A DNA stretch of 7,239 nt from positions 1-7,239 of the forward strand of contig JAGPFK010000068.1 in assembly GCA_018056585.1 (NCBI GenBank), given 5' to 3'. Under the pieces are notes generated by a model. That model had not been told where the DNA came from. It saw only the letters and a program-made list of their open reading frames with translations, and ran no database searches. Every line of letters begins with the position of its first letter. Within the stretch, counting starts at the first letter, position 1. Made by a program: the position numbers and the translations under genes. Positions 1 through 6,431 of this stretch are shown here, in pieces. This DNA is from Clostridia bacterium (lineage in GTDB: Bacteria; Bacillota; Clostridia; Saccharofermentanales; UBA5734).

Positions 1-478
1 ATTCGCAGATATAAATGCCCCTTTCTCCTGTTGAAGGGATGGTGCCCGTTCCTGTAATATAACAACGGCCATCTTCGTCGAAAAACAAGGAAGCGTCGAT
101 GCCCGTGATGTCGTTGAGCCAATAAGGATCCGACCAGGGTCCTGCCGGATTTTCCGCTTTAATGAGATAGTTCCCAGCGTCACAAAAATTTGCATTGATG
201 ATATAAAAGACCCCGTTATGATAGCGAATGGTCGGCGCCATCAGGCCGCCGGTTAAGGAATTGGCTTTCAAATAAACCTGCGAAGGACGATCCAGGGCAT
301 GACCGATTTGACGCCAATGAACCAAATCTCTGCTGTGAAAAATCGGCAGTCCCGGAAACAACTCAAACGATGAGTTGACAAGATAAAAATCAGCGCCGAC
401 CCGGCAGATGGATGGATCCGGATAAAATCCGCTTAAAATCGGATTGGTTAATCTTCGTTCTGAGAGCTGGTTCATCAT
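1..478 (-). CDS. GH43 family glycosidase, N-terminal part (runs off left edge)
   Basis: This is the first 159 codons of a glycoside hydrolase family 43 enzyme, a five-bladed beta-propeller that usually acts as beta-xylosidase or alpha-L-arabinofuranosidase. The start shows the family signature NPILSGFYPDPSI, with Asp21 as the expected catalytic base. It is followed by FPGLPIFHSRDLVHW, the APTIRY strand and GIDASLFFDEDG, where Asp128 is the expected pKa-modulating residue. The catalytic Glu and any C-terminal domain lie outside the window. There is no signal peptide, so it should act in the cytoplasm on imported oligosaccharides. AGAGAGG (484-490) lies 5 bases before the ATG at 478 and 8 before a second in-frame ATG at 475; either could be used. 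It lies 29 bases after the leftward LacI gene and is probably co-transcribed with it. The sequence most resembles xylosidase/arabinofuranosidase subgroups such as GH43_12, but exact specificity cannot be told. Confidence 0.9.
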   Translation of the reverse strand, partial: MMNQLSERRLTNPILSGFYPDPSICRVGADFYLVNSSFELFPGLPIFHSRDLVHWRQIGHALDRPSQVYLKANSLTGGLMAPTIRYHNGVFYIINANFCDAGNYLIKAENPAGPWSDPYWLNDITGIDASLFFDEDGRCYITGTGTIPSTGERGIYICE

Positions 479-483
479 ATCTA

Positions 484-490
484 CCTCTCT
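484..490 (-). promoter_or_regulatory. Ribosome binding site of the GH43 gene
   Basis: AGAGAGG on the minus strand lies in the 29-base gap between the LacI stop and the GH43 start. The spacing is 5 bases to the first ATG and 8 to the second, so it slightly favours the second ATG at 475. Confidence 0.6.
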
Positions 491-507
491 TTAGCTGTGA
501 TGGCTCA

Positions 508-1509
508 TTATCGCAGTGTCGATTCCCGAACGATCAGTTCCGTATCCAGGATCAGGTTCTGATTCGTGCCTTTCAACTGATTGATCTGATCAATCAGCAT
601 ATTGCAGGCATATGACCCAATCTCAAATCTTGGCTGATTCATGGTCGAAATAGACGGATCGCACATCAGAGAAATCTCTGTATTATCAAATCCAATGACA
701 CCTAATTCATCTGGGACTTTAATTTTCAAACGCTTGGCGGCTTTGATGACTGCCGCAGCCAGAACATCTGATACTGCAAAGACAGCATCTGGCCTGTCCG
801 GCTGTGAGAGAAGGTTTTCTGCCACAGACAATGCCAGAGAATAACTGATGTCCTGAACAGAAACGACCCACTTTTGCTCATAAGACAGATTGATTTCTTT
901 GAGCGCTTCCTGATATCCTTTCAGCCTTTCACGTGCATAGCGGAATGAAAGGCGCGCGTTCAACATGGCTATTTTTCGATAGCCGACCGAATATAAATGT
1001 ATCACCGCTATTTTTGCAGCAGCCGAGTTATTAATCGCAACATACGGGCTGTGAAGGTCATCATGATACTCACAACACTGAATCAAAGGAAAAGATCCGA
1101 CAATTGGAAGATACTCTTTATATTTTACAGAAGCATCCAGAACAGCTGCGCCACTGATTGTTTTTTTTCTGAGGCTATCAAGATAGAGATCCATACGCAT
1201 TTTATTGGATATTGATTGGCAGAGCAAGGTCTCATAATTTCTGTTCATGGCTGTATACTGAAAGCCATTGATAATTTCATTGTAAAAAGGATTGGACAAA
1301 CTTGGGATAACCATCAGCAATACATTTTTCTCGCTGGCTTTGCTGCCAATTTTGCCGCCAGGATAACGGTAATCCAGTTTTTTTATGGCTGCTTCTATGC
1401 GACGAGCTTTCTCTTCTGAAACATGCCCTTTTTGATTCAGGGCACGCGAAACCGTGGCAATGGATACATGTGCCTCTTTGGCAACATCTGCTAACGTAAT
1501 GTTTTTCAT
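508..1509 (-). CDS. LacI-family transcriptional regulator (leftward copy)
   Basis: This 333-residue protein has the usual length and plan of LacI/GalR regulators. An N-terminal helix-turn-helix (about residues 4-25, LADVAKEAHVSIATVSRALN) is followed by a periplasmic-binding-protein-like effector domain (about 61-333) with RPDAVFAVSD, GVIGFDN and the terminal RESTL. It probably binds a sugar and controls the GH43 gene, itself and perhaps the divergent transporter. The linker (residues 47-60, YRYPGGKIGSKASE) lacks the usual hinge-helix pattern PNxxARxL. The motif IQCCEY is shared in form with IQCGEF of the second LacI protein in this window, so the two belong to one subfamily. The start at 1509 is the only sensible one: an ATG ten bases upstream is followed directly by a stop. 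GAGAGG (1524-1529) lies 14 bases ahead, longer than usual, and a palindrome fills the gap. Family assignment is firm; the effector is unknown. Confidence 0.95.
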   Translation of the reverse strand: MKNITLADVAKEAHVSIATVSRALNQKGHVSEEKARRIEAAIKKLDYRYPGGKIGSKASEKNVLLMVIPSLSNPFYNEIINGFQYTAMNRNYETLLCQSISNKMRMDLYLDSLRKKTISGAAVLDASVKYKEYLPIVGSFPLIQCCEYHDDLHSPYVAINNSAAAKIAVIHLYSVGYRKIAMLNARLSFRYARERLKGYQEALKEINLSYEQKWVVSVQDISYSLALSVAENLLSQPDRPDAVFAVSDVLAAAVIKAAKRLKIKVPDELGVIGFDNTEISLMCDPSISTMNQPRFEIGSYACNMLIDQINQLKGTNQNLILDTELIVRESTLR

Positions 1510-1519
1510 GTAATTACAT
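1508..1519. promoter_or_regulatory. Palindromic operator candidate over the LacI start codon
   Basis: ATGTAATTACAT is a perfect 12-base palindrome covering the start codon of the leftward regulator and the gap before its ribosome binding site. Its core TGTAATTAC recurs at 1657-1665 and 1681-1689. It lies about 20-30 bases downstream of the predicted transcription start, where a bound repressor would block elongation. Autoregulation is inferred from position and repetition. The bases could also be under constraint as the leader of the gene. Confidence 0.5.
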
Positions 1520-1545
1520 TTTTCCTCTCATTTCTTTACATTTCC

Positions 1546-1574
1546 ATTATATTGAAAACAACAAATCAATTCAA
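1546..1574 (-). promoter_or_regulatory. Leftward promoter of the LacI-GH43 unit
   Basis: On the minus strand, TTGAAT (1569-1574) and TATAAT (1546-1551) are separated by 17 bases, a good sigma-A-type promoter. Transcription would start near 1539, giving a leader of about 30 bases that contains GAGAGG. An alternative with TTGACG (1615-1620) and TATAAA has a short spacer of 15 bases and is weaker. Confidence 0.65.
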
Positions 1575-1579
1575 TATAA
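1547..1579. repeat. 10-base inverted repeat spanning the leftward promoter
   Basis: TTATATTGAA (1547-1556) and TTCAATATAA (1570-1579) are perfect inverted copies separated by 13 bases. The arms contain the -10 and -35 boxes of the leftward promoter. By symmetry they also form a rightward promoter-like pair, TTGAAA (1552-1557) and TATAAC (1575-1580), again 17 bases apart. It may be a symmetric bidirectional promoter or an operator. Confidence 0.55.
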
Positions 1580-1656
1580 CCAACATATTATTGTTTATAA
1601 AAACACATTTATATCGTCAACATTTCGAATAAAAGAAATGAAAGCCGCAAAACATT

Positions 1657-1696
1657 TGTAATTACTGAAAATTACTCATCTGTAATTACAGAAAAT
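1657..1696. promoter_or_regulatory. Tandem operator candidate upstream of the transporter promoter
   Basis: Two 16-base direct repeats, TGTAATTACTGAAAAT (1657-1672) and TGTAATTACAGAAAAT (1681-1696), differ at one base and start 24 bases apart. The second sits in a perfect 14-base palindrome, TCTGTAATTACAGA (1679-1692), and the first has the 8-base palindrome GTAATTAC. The element ends two bases before the -35 box of the rightward promoter. Such tandem sites usually bind a dimeric regulator; one of the two LacI proteins here is the natural candidate. Two blocks of the element recur, inverted, at 6432-6471. Confidence 0.6.
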
Positions 1697-1698
1697 GG

Positions 1699-1727
1699 TT
1701 GACACATTTTACATTGCTTTATATAAT
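1699..1727 (+). promoter_or_regulatory. Consensus promoter of the transporter operon
   Basis: TTGACA (1699-1704) and TATAAT (1722-1727) match both sigma-A/sigma-70 consensus hexamers exactly and are separated by the ideal 17 bases. Transcription should start near 1734. Such a strong promoter generally needs repression to be controlled, which fits the operator-like repeats just upstream. Confidence 0.85.
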
Positions 1728-1733
1728 GAAAAA

Positions 1734-1841
1734 TAAGAAACGATTCGCCGCAACACAACATCATAAAATATCTCTGTTCAGCCCGAAAGTGAACCAACAA
1801 GCCCGCTCTGCGCATTTCATTCATCTATTCAATAAAAAAAT
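1734..1841 (+). other. Leader of the transporter mRNA, no known element recognised
   Basis: About 115 untranslated bases precede the lipoprotein gene if transcription starts near 1734. They contain a short possible stem, GTTCA (1776-1780) with TGAAC (1790-1794), and two copies of AGCCCG (1780-1785 and 1800-1805), in a stretch richer in GC than its surroundings. I recognise no riboswitch, T-box or terminator in it. Confidence 0.35.
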
Positions 1842-1846
1842 GGAGG
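1842..1846 (+). promoter_or_regulatory. Ribosome binding site deciding the lipoprotein start
   Basis: GGAGG lies one base before an ATG at 1848 and seven bases before the in-frame ATG at 1854. Only the second spacing suits ribosome binding, so translation is taken to begin at 1854. Confidence 0.75.
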
Positions 1847-1853
1847 CATGAAA

Positions 1854-3452
1854 ATGAAAAGGTTTTTGATCGTTTTGTTGTCAGTATCCATGTTGCTGGC
1901 CATAACCGTCGGTTGCCAATCTGAAACGGCGCCCACGACAACCGCCACAACCGAAAGCAAACAAACATCGACCGCTTCGGAAACAACAAAAGCTCCTGCT
2001 CCATCAGGCGAAGAAGCTGTCGAACAGATCGTGATGGTCTATCAGCTTATGAGATCTATTCCACCGGATAATGAACTGGTCCAGAATGAAATCAATGCTT
2101 ATATCAAAGATCTGATTCATGTGAGCATCGAACTGGTCCCCATTTCAATGGGGGATTATACGCAGCAGGTCACTTTGATGATAACCTCCAAAGAAGATAT
2201 GGATCTGATGTGCACGATGCCAGGCGGTCCCCTTCAGTTTTCCAACATGACAGCGCAAAATCAATTGCTGGATATTACAGATTTGCTTAATGAATATGGG
2301 CAGGGCATTATTGAGTCCATTGAAAATGTCAATCCGAAATATTTAGATGCCACAAAAATTAAAGGCCGCTATTATGCTGTTCCTTCAAATTATAACAAAG
2401 TAACCAACATGTACGTGTCCATTCGGAAAGATGTGTTAGCGGAACAGAACCTCGACCTGAAAGCCGTCAAAAATATGGCTGATTTAGAAGCGATTTTGGA
2501 AACTCTTCGCGAAAACTATGATATTCCGCCTCTAGCCTATGCGAAAGCGGGCAGTACCTTGCTTGTATTTACGAATGGGATCCTTAATTTTGATCATTTT
2601 GAAGAAACCATTCCTATTGACACGCTTGGCGATGGAGATTTTAAGTATGGCATCATCAAGAATAACGACAATTACGACATCATCAATTTTTATGAAACAG
2701 ATGATTATAAAAAGATCGTTGAAAAAGCACATGAATGGTATACAAAAGGATATATTTATCCGGACGCTGCAACTGCTGAGGAATCATCGTCTGATATCGT
2801 CAGAGCCAATGGGGCCCTCGGTAACATTGTAGCAAGCGAGCGCGGTGTTGAACAACTGGAAAACAATCGTTGCGGCCATGAAATGGAGGTCACACAGATT
2901 GGCACCGGATTGGTTGCCACAAACAATTTACAGAAATTCACCTGGGCTTTGCCTGTAACCTGTAAAAAACCTGAAGCCGCTATGAAATTTCTTAACCTAA
3001 CCTACACAGATGAACACGTCATCAATCTTCTGAATTTTGGAATCGAAGGTGTTCATTATGTTGTGACAGAAGATGGCACCATCGATTTTCCCGAAGGTGT
3101 GACAGCAGAAACAACACGCTACGGTGTTTTTATGGACTTTTTGTTCGGTAATCAATTTTTGGCAAAGGTCTGGAAAGGCAATCCACCGAACCTGCGCGAA
3201 TTGTCGCTTGAGGACAACCGGAACGCAGAGGTAACAAATACGGCAGGTTTTGTTGTCGTAAGCACTGAAATGCAAGACCAGCTGGCAGCCGTTACAAATG
3301 TTCTTCAGCAATATAGGCCGTTCCTCGAAAGCGGCACCTCGGATCCGACGACGGCCTTGCCTGAAATGCAAAATGCCCTCCAGGCAGCCGGTTTTCAGGA
3401 GATTCTTGACGAAGTACAACGTCAGTTGAATGATTGGCTCTCGAATCAATAA
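1854..3452 (+). CDS. ABC transporter extracellular solute-binding lipoprotein (LplA/YtcQ-like)
   Basis: This 532-residue protein is the substrate-capturing part of a carbohydrate ABC importer. The N-terminus is a lipoprotein signal: charged MKR, a hydrophobic stretch, then TVGC with Cys21 as the lipid-anchored residue. The -3 residue is Thr rather than the usual Leu. A Thr/Ser/Ala-rich linker (about 25-50) follows, typical of Gram-positive binding proteins tethered to the membrane. The mature domain has family 1 solute-binding character, and its length of about 530 fits the LplA/YtcQ group, which is longer than classical maltose-binding proteins. The start at 1854 is preferred over 1848 because of ribosome-site spacing. 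It is first in an operon with two permeases, and the strong upstream promoter should make it abundant. The substrate cannot be read from sequence; the nearby GH43 gene suggests a plant-derived oligosaccharide or glycoside. Confidence 0.9.
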   Translation: MKRFLIVLLSVSMLLAITVGCQSETAPTTTATTESKQTSTASETTKAPAPSGEEAVEQIVMVYQLMRSIPPDNELVQNEINAYIKDLIHVSIELVPISMGDYTQQVTLMITSKEDMDLMCTMPGGPLQFSNMTAQNQLLDITDLLNEYGQGIIESIENVNPKYLDATKIKGRYYAVPSNYNKVTNMYVSIRKDVLAEQNLDLKAVKNMADLEAILETLRENYDIPPLAYAKAGSTLLVFTNGILNFDHFEETIPIDTLGDGDFKYGIIKNNDNYDIINFYETDDYKKIVEKAHEWYTKGYIYPDAATAEESSSDIVRANGALGNIVASERGVEQLENNRCGHEMEVTQIGTGLVATNNLQKFTWALPVTCKKPEAAMKFLNLTYTDEHVINLLNFGIEGVHYVVTEDGTIDFPEGVTAETTRYGVFMDFLFGNQFLAKVWKGNPPNLRELSLEDNRNAEVTNTAGFVVVSTEMQDQLAAVTNVLQQYRPFLESGTSDPTTALPEMQNALQAAGFQEILDEVQRQLNDWLSNQ

Positions 3453-3460
3453 GAATGAGA

Positions 3461-3489
3461 GGGAGCCGGCGAGAAATCGTCCGGTTCCC
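3461..3489 (+). other. Intercistronic RNA hairpin with GAAA tetraloop
   Basis: Eight bases after the lipoprotein stop, GGGAGCCGG (3461-3469) pairs with CCGGTTCCC (3481-3489), with one G-U pair. The stem continues inward as CGA/TCG past a single bulged T (3480) to a GAAA loop (3473-3476). No T-run follows, so it is not a standard terminator. It probably protects the 3' end of the lipoprotein message or weakens expression of the permeases, as is common after binding-protein genes. It also buries a Shine-Dalgarno-like AGAGGGAG (3458-3465). Confidence 0.7.
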
Positions 3490-3519
3490 CCCTATATCAA
3501 GGCAAAGCGTGTGGTTCAT

Positions 3520-4464
3520 ATGAAACAAAAAAAGTTAAGCCATCATCCTGGTCAACCTTTAACAAAAGCCCGATGGTTCTGCGCATTGGATCTCATGGTT
3601 TTACCTGGGCTGATTTACCTCTTCATCAATAATTACCTGCCCATGGCCGGACTGTTTATCGCTTTTAAGCGAATTGATTATAGTGTAGGTATTTTTCGGA
3701 GTCCTTGGGTCGGATTCAGGAATTTCCGTTTTCTCTTTGCAACCCGTGATGCCTACATCATCACGCGAAATACAATCCTATATAACCTCGTTTTCATTCT
3801 CCTCAGCACCTTGTTCGGCGTCGCCGTGGGCATTATGCTCAGTGAAGTCAAAAAACAATCCATGACTAAATTTTATCAGACATCTATTTTATTACCTCAA
3901 CTCATTTCGATCATCATTGTTGCCAACATCGTTTTCGCTTATTTATCCAATGCAACCGGCTTAATTAACAAATCCATTCTACCGCGTCTGGGTCAAAAAC
4001 CAATTAACTTTTATGCAGAGCCCAAGTATTGGCCTTTTATCTTGCCTGCTGTCTATGTCTGGAAAAATCTGGGATATGCCGCCGTTATCTACTATGCTTC
4101 AATTCTGGGCATCGATCGTGAATTGTATGAGGCTGCTCTGGTCGATGGCGCGTCAAAATTCAATCAGATTGTTCATATTACCATCCCTTTAGTGACACCA
4201 ACAATCATCACGCTGGTTCTGATTCACGTTGGCCGCATCTTTTATTCTGATTTTGGCTTGTTTTATCAGGTTCCGATGAATTCAGGCGCTTTATTTGAGG
4301 TCACGAATGTCATTGATACTTATGTCTATCGAGGCCTCATGCAATTCAATAATATTGCCATGGCATCGGCGGCGGGAGCTTATCAGTCTATTGTCGGTTT
4401 TATTACGGTCCTTCTGGCCAACTGGGCCGTTCGCCGCATCAATCCGGAAAGCGCTTTGTTCTGA
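3520..4464 (+). CDS. ABC transporter permease, LplB/YteP-like (CUT1 type)
   Basis: This is a 314-residue inner-membrane permease of the binding-protein-dependent transport family. About six hydrophobic segments are visible, at roughly residues 22-45, 85-107, 123-143, 172-193, 224-240 and 287-303. The ATPase-docking EAA loop is clear at about 202-226: YEAALVDGA, then ITIPLVTP. It should pair with the next permease and use a shared ATPase encoded elsewhere. The reading frame is open back to an ATG at 3430 inside the lipoprotein gene, but those residues are hydrophilic and unlike the family. ATG 3520 gives the usual N-terminus. Its ribosome site is poor; a GTG at 3511 has AAGG eight bases before it and is a real alternative. 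Low initiation fits the hairpin just upstream. Confidence 0.9.
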   Translation: MKQKKLSHHPGQPLTKARWFCALDLMVLPGLIYLFINNYLPMAGLFIAFKRIDYSVGIFRSPWVGFRNFRFLFATRDAYIITRNTILYNLVFILLSTLFGVAVGIMLSEVKKQSMTKFYQTSILLPQLISIIIVANIVFAYLSNATGLINKSILPRLGQKPINFYAEPKYWPFILPAVYVWKNLGYAAVIYYASILGIDRELYEAALVDGASKFNQIVHITIPLVTPTIITLVLIHVGRIFYSDFGLFYQVPMNSGALFEVTNVIDTYVYRGLMQFNNIAMASAAGAYQSIVGFITVLLANWAVRRINPESALF

Positions 4465-4470
4465 AGGAGG
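4464..4470 (+). promoter_or_regulatory. Ribosome binding site of the second permease
   Basis: AAGGAGG starts on the last base of the previous stop codon. It is two bases before an ATG at 4473 and eight before the in-frame ATG at 4479, so the latter is the likely start. Closeness to the stop suggests translational coupling of the permeases. Confidence 0.75.
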
Positions 4471-4478
4471 CAATGCTC

Positions 4479-5366
4479 ATGGCTAAGTCACGCAAGCCGT
4501 TCTGGGGACAATTTTTTCTGCATTTGCTCTTAATGTGCTTTGCTCTTGCGGCCATCCTGCCTTTCCTTTTACTGATCATTGCCTCGTTTACCAGTGAAAA
4601 AGAACTGATGGTCCATGGTTACACTTATTTTCCAAAGCAATTCAGCCTGGATGCCTATCGCTACCTTTTTGTAACAAACCTGGCTCAAATTGCCAGAGCC
4701 TATGGCATTACCGTTTTTGTAACCATCGTTGGCACGACTTTGAGCCTGATGATCGGACCGATGCTGGCCTATTGTCTGTCAAGGCGAGATTACAAGAAAA
4801 GGCGCATTCTGACATTTATCGTCTTTTTTACCATGCTTTTCAACGGTGGTCTTGTTCCGCAGTATATGATGTGGACCCAAATATTTCATATCAAAAATAC
4901 GCTTTTCGCGTTGATTTTTCCGAATCTGCTTTTCAACGGTTTTTATATCCTCATTATGAAAAGCTACTTTACCCTTAATATTCATCCTGCACTGATTGAA
5001 GCGGCAAAAATCGACGGTGCCGGAGAATTCAGGATTTATCGAAAAATCGTGATGCCTCTTTCCTTGCCTATTCTCGCCACCATTGGACTGATGGTAGGGA
5101 TTTCATACTGGAATGACTGGATGAACGGTCTCTATTATTTAACGGATCCAAAATTGTTCAGTCTTCAGAACTTATTGAATCGAATTCACAACAACATCCG
5201 CTTTATGGTTGAAATAGGAAATGTTGCCGGCCTGACGATGGAGTTTCCCCCGATTTCCATCCGGATGGCCATGGCCGTTATCGGCTCACTACCAATTATG
5301 ATGCTTTATCCGTTTTTTCAGCGATATTTTGTTAAAGGAATTGCCCTGGGCGGGGTCAAAGGTTGA
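4479..5366 (+). CDS. ABC transporter permease, LplC/YtcP-like (CUT1 type)
   Basis: This 295-residue protein is the second membrane subunit of the importer. It has hydrophobic segments at roughly residues 15-36, 75-98, 110-123, 143-160, 197-213 and 263-280. The EAA loop is at about 172-196: IEAAKIDGA, then KIVMPLSLP. The sequences FNGGLVPQYM (121-130) and the C-terminal RYFVKGIALGGVKG are hallmarks of the YtcP/LplC group. ATG 4479 is chosen over 4473 because of ribosome-site spacing. The gene lies 14 bases after the first permease and 18 before the next LacI gene, so all are probably one transcript. No ATPase gene follows, as is normal for this transporter group, which is thought to share an MsmX-like ATPase. 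Confidence 0.93.
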   Translation: MAKSRKPFWGQFFLHLLLMCFALAAILPFLLLIIASFTSEKELMVHGYTYFPKQFSLDAYRYLFVTNLAQIARAYGITVFVTIVGTTLSLMIGPMLAYCLSRRDYKKRRILTFIVFFTMLFNGGLVPQYMMWTQIFHIKNTLFALIFPNLLFNGFYILIMKSYFTLNIHPALIEAAKIDGAGEFRIYRKIVMPLSLPILATIGLMVGISYWNDWMNGLYYLTDPKLFSLQNLLNRIHNNIRFMVEIGNVAGLTMEFPPISIRMAMAVIGSLPIMMLYPFFQRYFVKGIALGGVKG

Positions 5367-5384
5367 TGAAAGGGACGGTTTGAT

Positions 5385-6398
5385 ATGCCAACCATTGAAG
5401 ATGTGGCAGACTTGGCCGGGGTCTCCATTGCAACGGTGTCAAGGGTCCTGAACAACAGTTATATTGTGTCGCAGGATAAAAAAGATAAAGTGTTATCTGC
5501 CGTCAAAACTCTAAATTATCAGGCTCCCACTAAAAGGCAATCACCAAAAGCCGTTAAGGAAAGATTGATTCTGGCTGTCGGACCAGGCGGTTCCTCATTT
5601 CCGGAAGACATTCAGGCTGGTCTGAAAGATGAAGCGGCAGAACAAGATTATGACCTTGTTTTTTATTACTCTAAAGATCTATCAGAACTCTTGTCGATGA
5701 AAATCATTTCAAATGGCGTTTGCAGCGGGATTATTTTATCCAACATGATCTCTAGTTGTGCTGATTTGAACCAGCTCGGTACGTTTGTTCCTTTTATACA
5801 ATGTGGCGAATTTATTCATAAACCCCATACTTATGCCGTATCCATCAATGAGGTCAAGGCGTCCTTTGAAATTGTAAACCATTTTCTTAGCCTTGGCCGG
5901 AGAAAAATTGCTTTTGTCGCGCCTGTTCTAGCCGGCAAAACACATTATTTTATCCATGAAAGAGAAAAAGGATATCGATTGGCGCTTGCTGAAGCTGGTC
6001 TTCAATTTGATCGTCACCTAAAATTCGAGGGTGAATTTTCAATCGAGAGCGGCATAGGCGTTGGGAATGAGATTTTAAAACAAAATGACCGGCCGGATGC
6101 TGTCTTTTGCGCGACGGATCAGCTGGCATTCGGATGTATGCTAGCCTTTTCAGAGGCTGATATAAAAATACCGGATGACATTGCTATAGCAGGGTTTGAT
6201 GATGCTGATATTTCAAATCTTTGCCGTCCGCCTTTAACAACTGTTGAGCAACCTTTTTATGAAATAGGAAGAGCTTGTGTGCAAATGCTTTCGTCTTTAA
6301 TTTGCGGTCAATATAATCCGGATATCGGAAGACACATGATCATCGATCATAAATTGAAATTCAGAGCGTCTACTGTTGGATCTGACGGTAAGACATAA
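5385..6398 (+). CDS. LacI-family transcriptional regulator (second copy, in transporter operon)
   Basis: This 337-residue LacI/GalR-type repressor begins with a helix-turn-helix (about residues 3-23, IEDVADLAGVSIATVSRVLN). Its recognition helix is nearly identical to that of the leftward regulator (VSIATVSRALN), so the two may see similar half-sites. The effector domain (about 61-337) shows RPDAVFCATD, AIAGFDD and the terminal FRAST. IQCGEF matches IQCCEY in the other regulator, which marks them as divergent members of one subfamily. The linker (45-58, YQAPTKRQSPKAVK) lacks the PNxxARxL hinge helix. AAAGGGA (5369-5375) lies nine bases before the ATG, and the gene follows the permease by 18 bases, so it should be made with the transporter as a feedback regulator. 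Its targets could include its own operon and the promoter directly downstream. The effector is unknown. Confidence 0.95.
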   Translation: MPTIEDVADLAGVSIATVSRVLNNSYIVSQDKKDKVLSAVKTLNYQAPTKRQSPKAVKERLILAVGPGGSSFPEDIQAGLKDEAAEQDYDLVFYYSKDLSELLSMKIISNGVCSGIILSNMISSCADLNQLGTFVPFIQCGEFIHKPHTYAVSINEVKASFEIVNHFLSLGRRKIAFVAPVLAGKTHYFIHEREKGYRLALAEAGLQFDRHLKFEGEFSIESGIGVGNEILKQNDRPDAVFCATDQLAFGCMLAFSEADIKIPDDIAIAGFDDADISNLCRPPLTTVEQPFYEIGRACVQMLSSLICGQYNPDIGRHMIIDHKLKFRASTVGSDGKT

Positions 6399-6431
6399 TA
6401 AGAACCGAGACCATTCTGAAAATGTATTATT

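Noticed and set aside
1621..1656. Catabolite-repression (cre) site and the CATTTC/GAAATG inverted repeat at 1621-1640
   Set aside because: TGAAAGCCGCAAAA has an extra base and no proper second half compared with cre, and the 6-base repeat is too short to support alone in AT-rich DNA.
2539..2832. 97-codon open frame in another frame of the lipoprotein gene
   Set aside because: It overlaps the coding frame of a clear solute-binding protein and its translation has no recognisable domain.
2997..3449. 150-codon open frame antisense to the lipoprotein gene
   Set aside because: It lies wholly within a well-supported gene, its translation resembles no family and is rich in Cys and Arg, and it has no ribosome site of note.
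3461..3489. Rho-independent terminator after the lipoprotein gene
   Set aside because: The stem is strong but is followed by CCTATATC rather than a T-run, and co-transcribed permeases follow.
3430..3519. N-terminal extension of the first permease starting inside the lipoprotein gene
   Set aside because: The added residues are hydrophilic and unlike the family, there is no ribosome site before 3430, and the stretch is occupied by the hairpin and the end of the upstream gene.
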